Shown here: positions 63,605 to 64,000 of the stretch, in pieces
How positions within the stretch are numbered: the stretch's first letter is position 1
Layout of the letters: each line of letters opens with the position of its first letter
Assembly: GCA_035235625.1 (NCBI GenBank)
Contig: CP141140.1
Coordinates: forward strand, 58,733,152 to 58,797,151
Direction: 5' to 3'
DNA length: 64,000 nucleotides
DNA from: Saururus chinensis
Taxonomy: Eukaryota; Streptophyta; Magnoliopsida; Piperales; Saururaceae
The notes under the pieces: model-generated
Databases searched by the model: none
What the model was told of the DNA's origin: nothing
The model's input: only the letters and a program-made list of their open reading frames with translations
Made by a program: the position numbers and the translations under genes

Positions 63605-64000
63605 GCTGAGACCAATGAGGTTAGAAGGTGTAAATGGAAAGAGCTCTGAAACACAACCAAGATTGCGTGAATTGGAGTTTGGATGAAGGATATATGATCA
63701 TTTAAAGTTGAACATCGTGCATAGGGCCCATTTACCCAAATTAAATGCACAAATAAGTTACATTATGCAGCCTAATTGGGTCTCCTAAACCTATTTCCTG
63801 CAACCTAATTGTGTCTCCTAAACCTATTTCTTGCAACCTAATTGGGTCTCCTAAACCTATCTATCACTTTAGTTGATCGGTCCTATGCACAATGTTCAAC
63901 TTTGAATAGTCATATCTCCCTCATCCGAACTCCGATTCACGCAATCTTTGTAGCATTTTGAAGCTCTTTCCGTTTACTTTCTAACCTCATTAGTCTCGGC
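63605..64000. repeat. Inverted copies of the long-LTR family with a 33-bp triplicate in the loop
   Basis: 63605-63735 is the reverse complement (roughly 80% by eye) of 63870-64000. Both match the block near 28475-28580 and 32125-32235 of the long LTRs (CATATCTCCCTCATCCGAAC; TTCACGCAATCTTTGTAGC). The loop holds CCTAATTGGGTCTCCTAAAC starting at 63771, 63804 and 63837. The right arm continues past the window. Confidence 0.75.

Noticed and set aside
60815-64000. Search for the missing C-terminal exons of Rab3GAP
   Set aside because: I looked for a continuation resembling LHYLETLRPHQLLEQM on the plus strand and saw none. The exons probably lie beyond the window.

Overview
The window is nuclear DNA of a flowering plant. 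It is AT-rich, with long introns bearing GT/AG borders, Stowaway-type MITEs, Ty1/copia and Ty3/gypsy fossils with kilobase-long LTRs, and a Mutator-like remnant. Both genes found belong to plant nuclear families. I cannot name the species. No bacterial operon, CRISPR array, rRNA or tRNA gene was seen.

Only two protein-coding host genes are well supported. (1) Minus strand, 2405-20713: an organellar single-stranded DNA-binding protein of the OSB family. It has seven exons that join in frame to 336 residues: transit peptide, OB-fold domain, then two PDF modules. (2) Plus strand, 37908 to beyond the window: the catalytic subunit of Rab3 GTPase-activating protein (RAB3GAP1 orthologue). Eighteen exons join in frame to 672 codons up to 60814. 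The C-terminal exons lie outside the window, because the last 3.2 kb shows no further exon. The genes are divergent, with their 5' ends about 17 kb apart.

Layout: 1-2.4 kb holds an (AT)n tract and small foldback or MITE elements downstream of the OSB gene. At 2.4-20.7 kb lies the OSB gene. Its introns carry a duplicated copia tail (3.9 kb), a tandem duplication (7.5-8.3 kb), a nested and partly palindromic copia cluster (8.4-15.65 kb), a Mutator-like transposase remnant (16.5-17.6 kb) and another LTR-like piece (17.85 kb). From 20.8 to 37.7 kb is a repeat-filled intergenic region: LTR-like debris, a 450-bp CCA-type trinucleotide tract, a 3.4-kb solo LTR with CTTTC target duplications, a related 3.3-kb LTR, and a 2.6-kb solo LTR with AAGAG target duplications. 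From 37.9 to 64 kb is the Rab3GAP gene. Its introns hold MITEs, hairpins, a gypsy gag-protease fossil, a 133-bp near-perfect tandem duplication, a TRIM-like miniature LTR element and a foldback made of inverted copies of the long-LTR family.

The two genes act in unrelated processes: organellar DNA maintenance, and Rab GTPase control of membrane traffic. Their promoters nevertheless share one thing. Each holds a related inverted-repeat element carrying the same 13-base CTACCACGTGGCC G-box motif close upstream of its start codon. I consider this the most interesting signal in the window. I did not find a convincing new multi-gene system.
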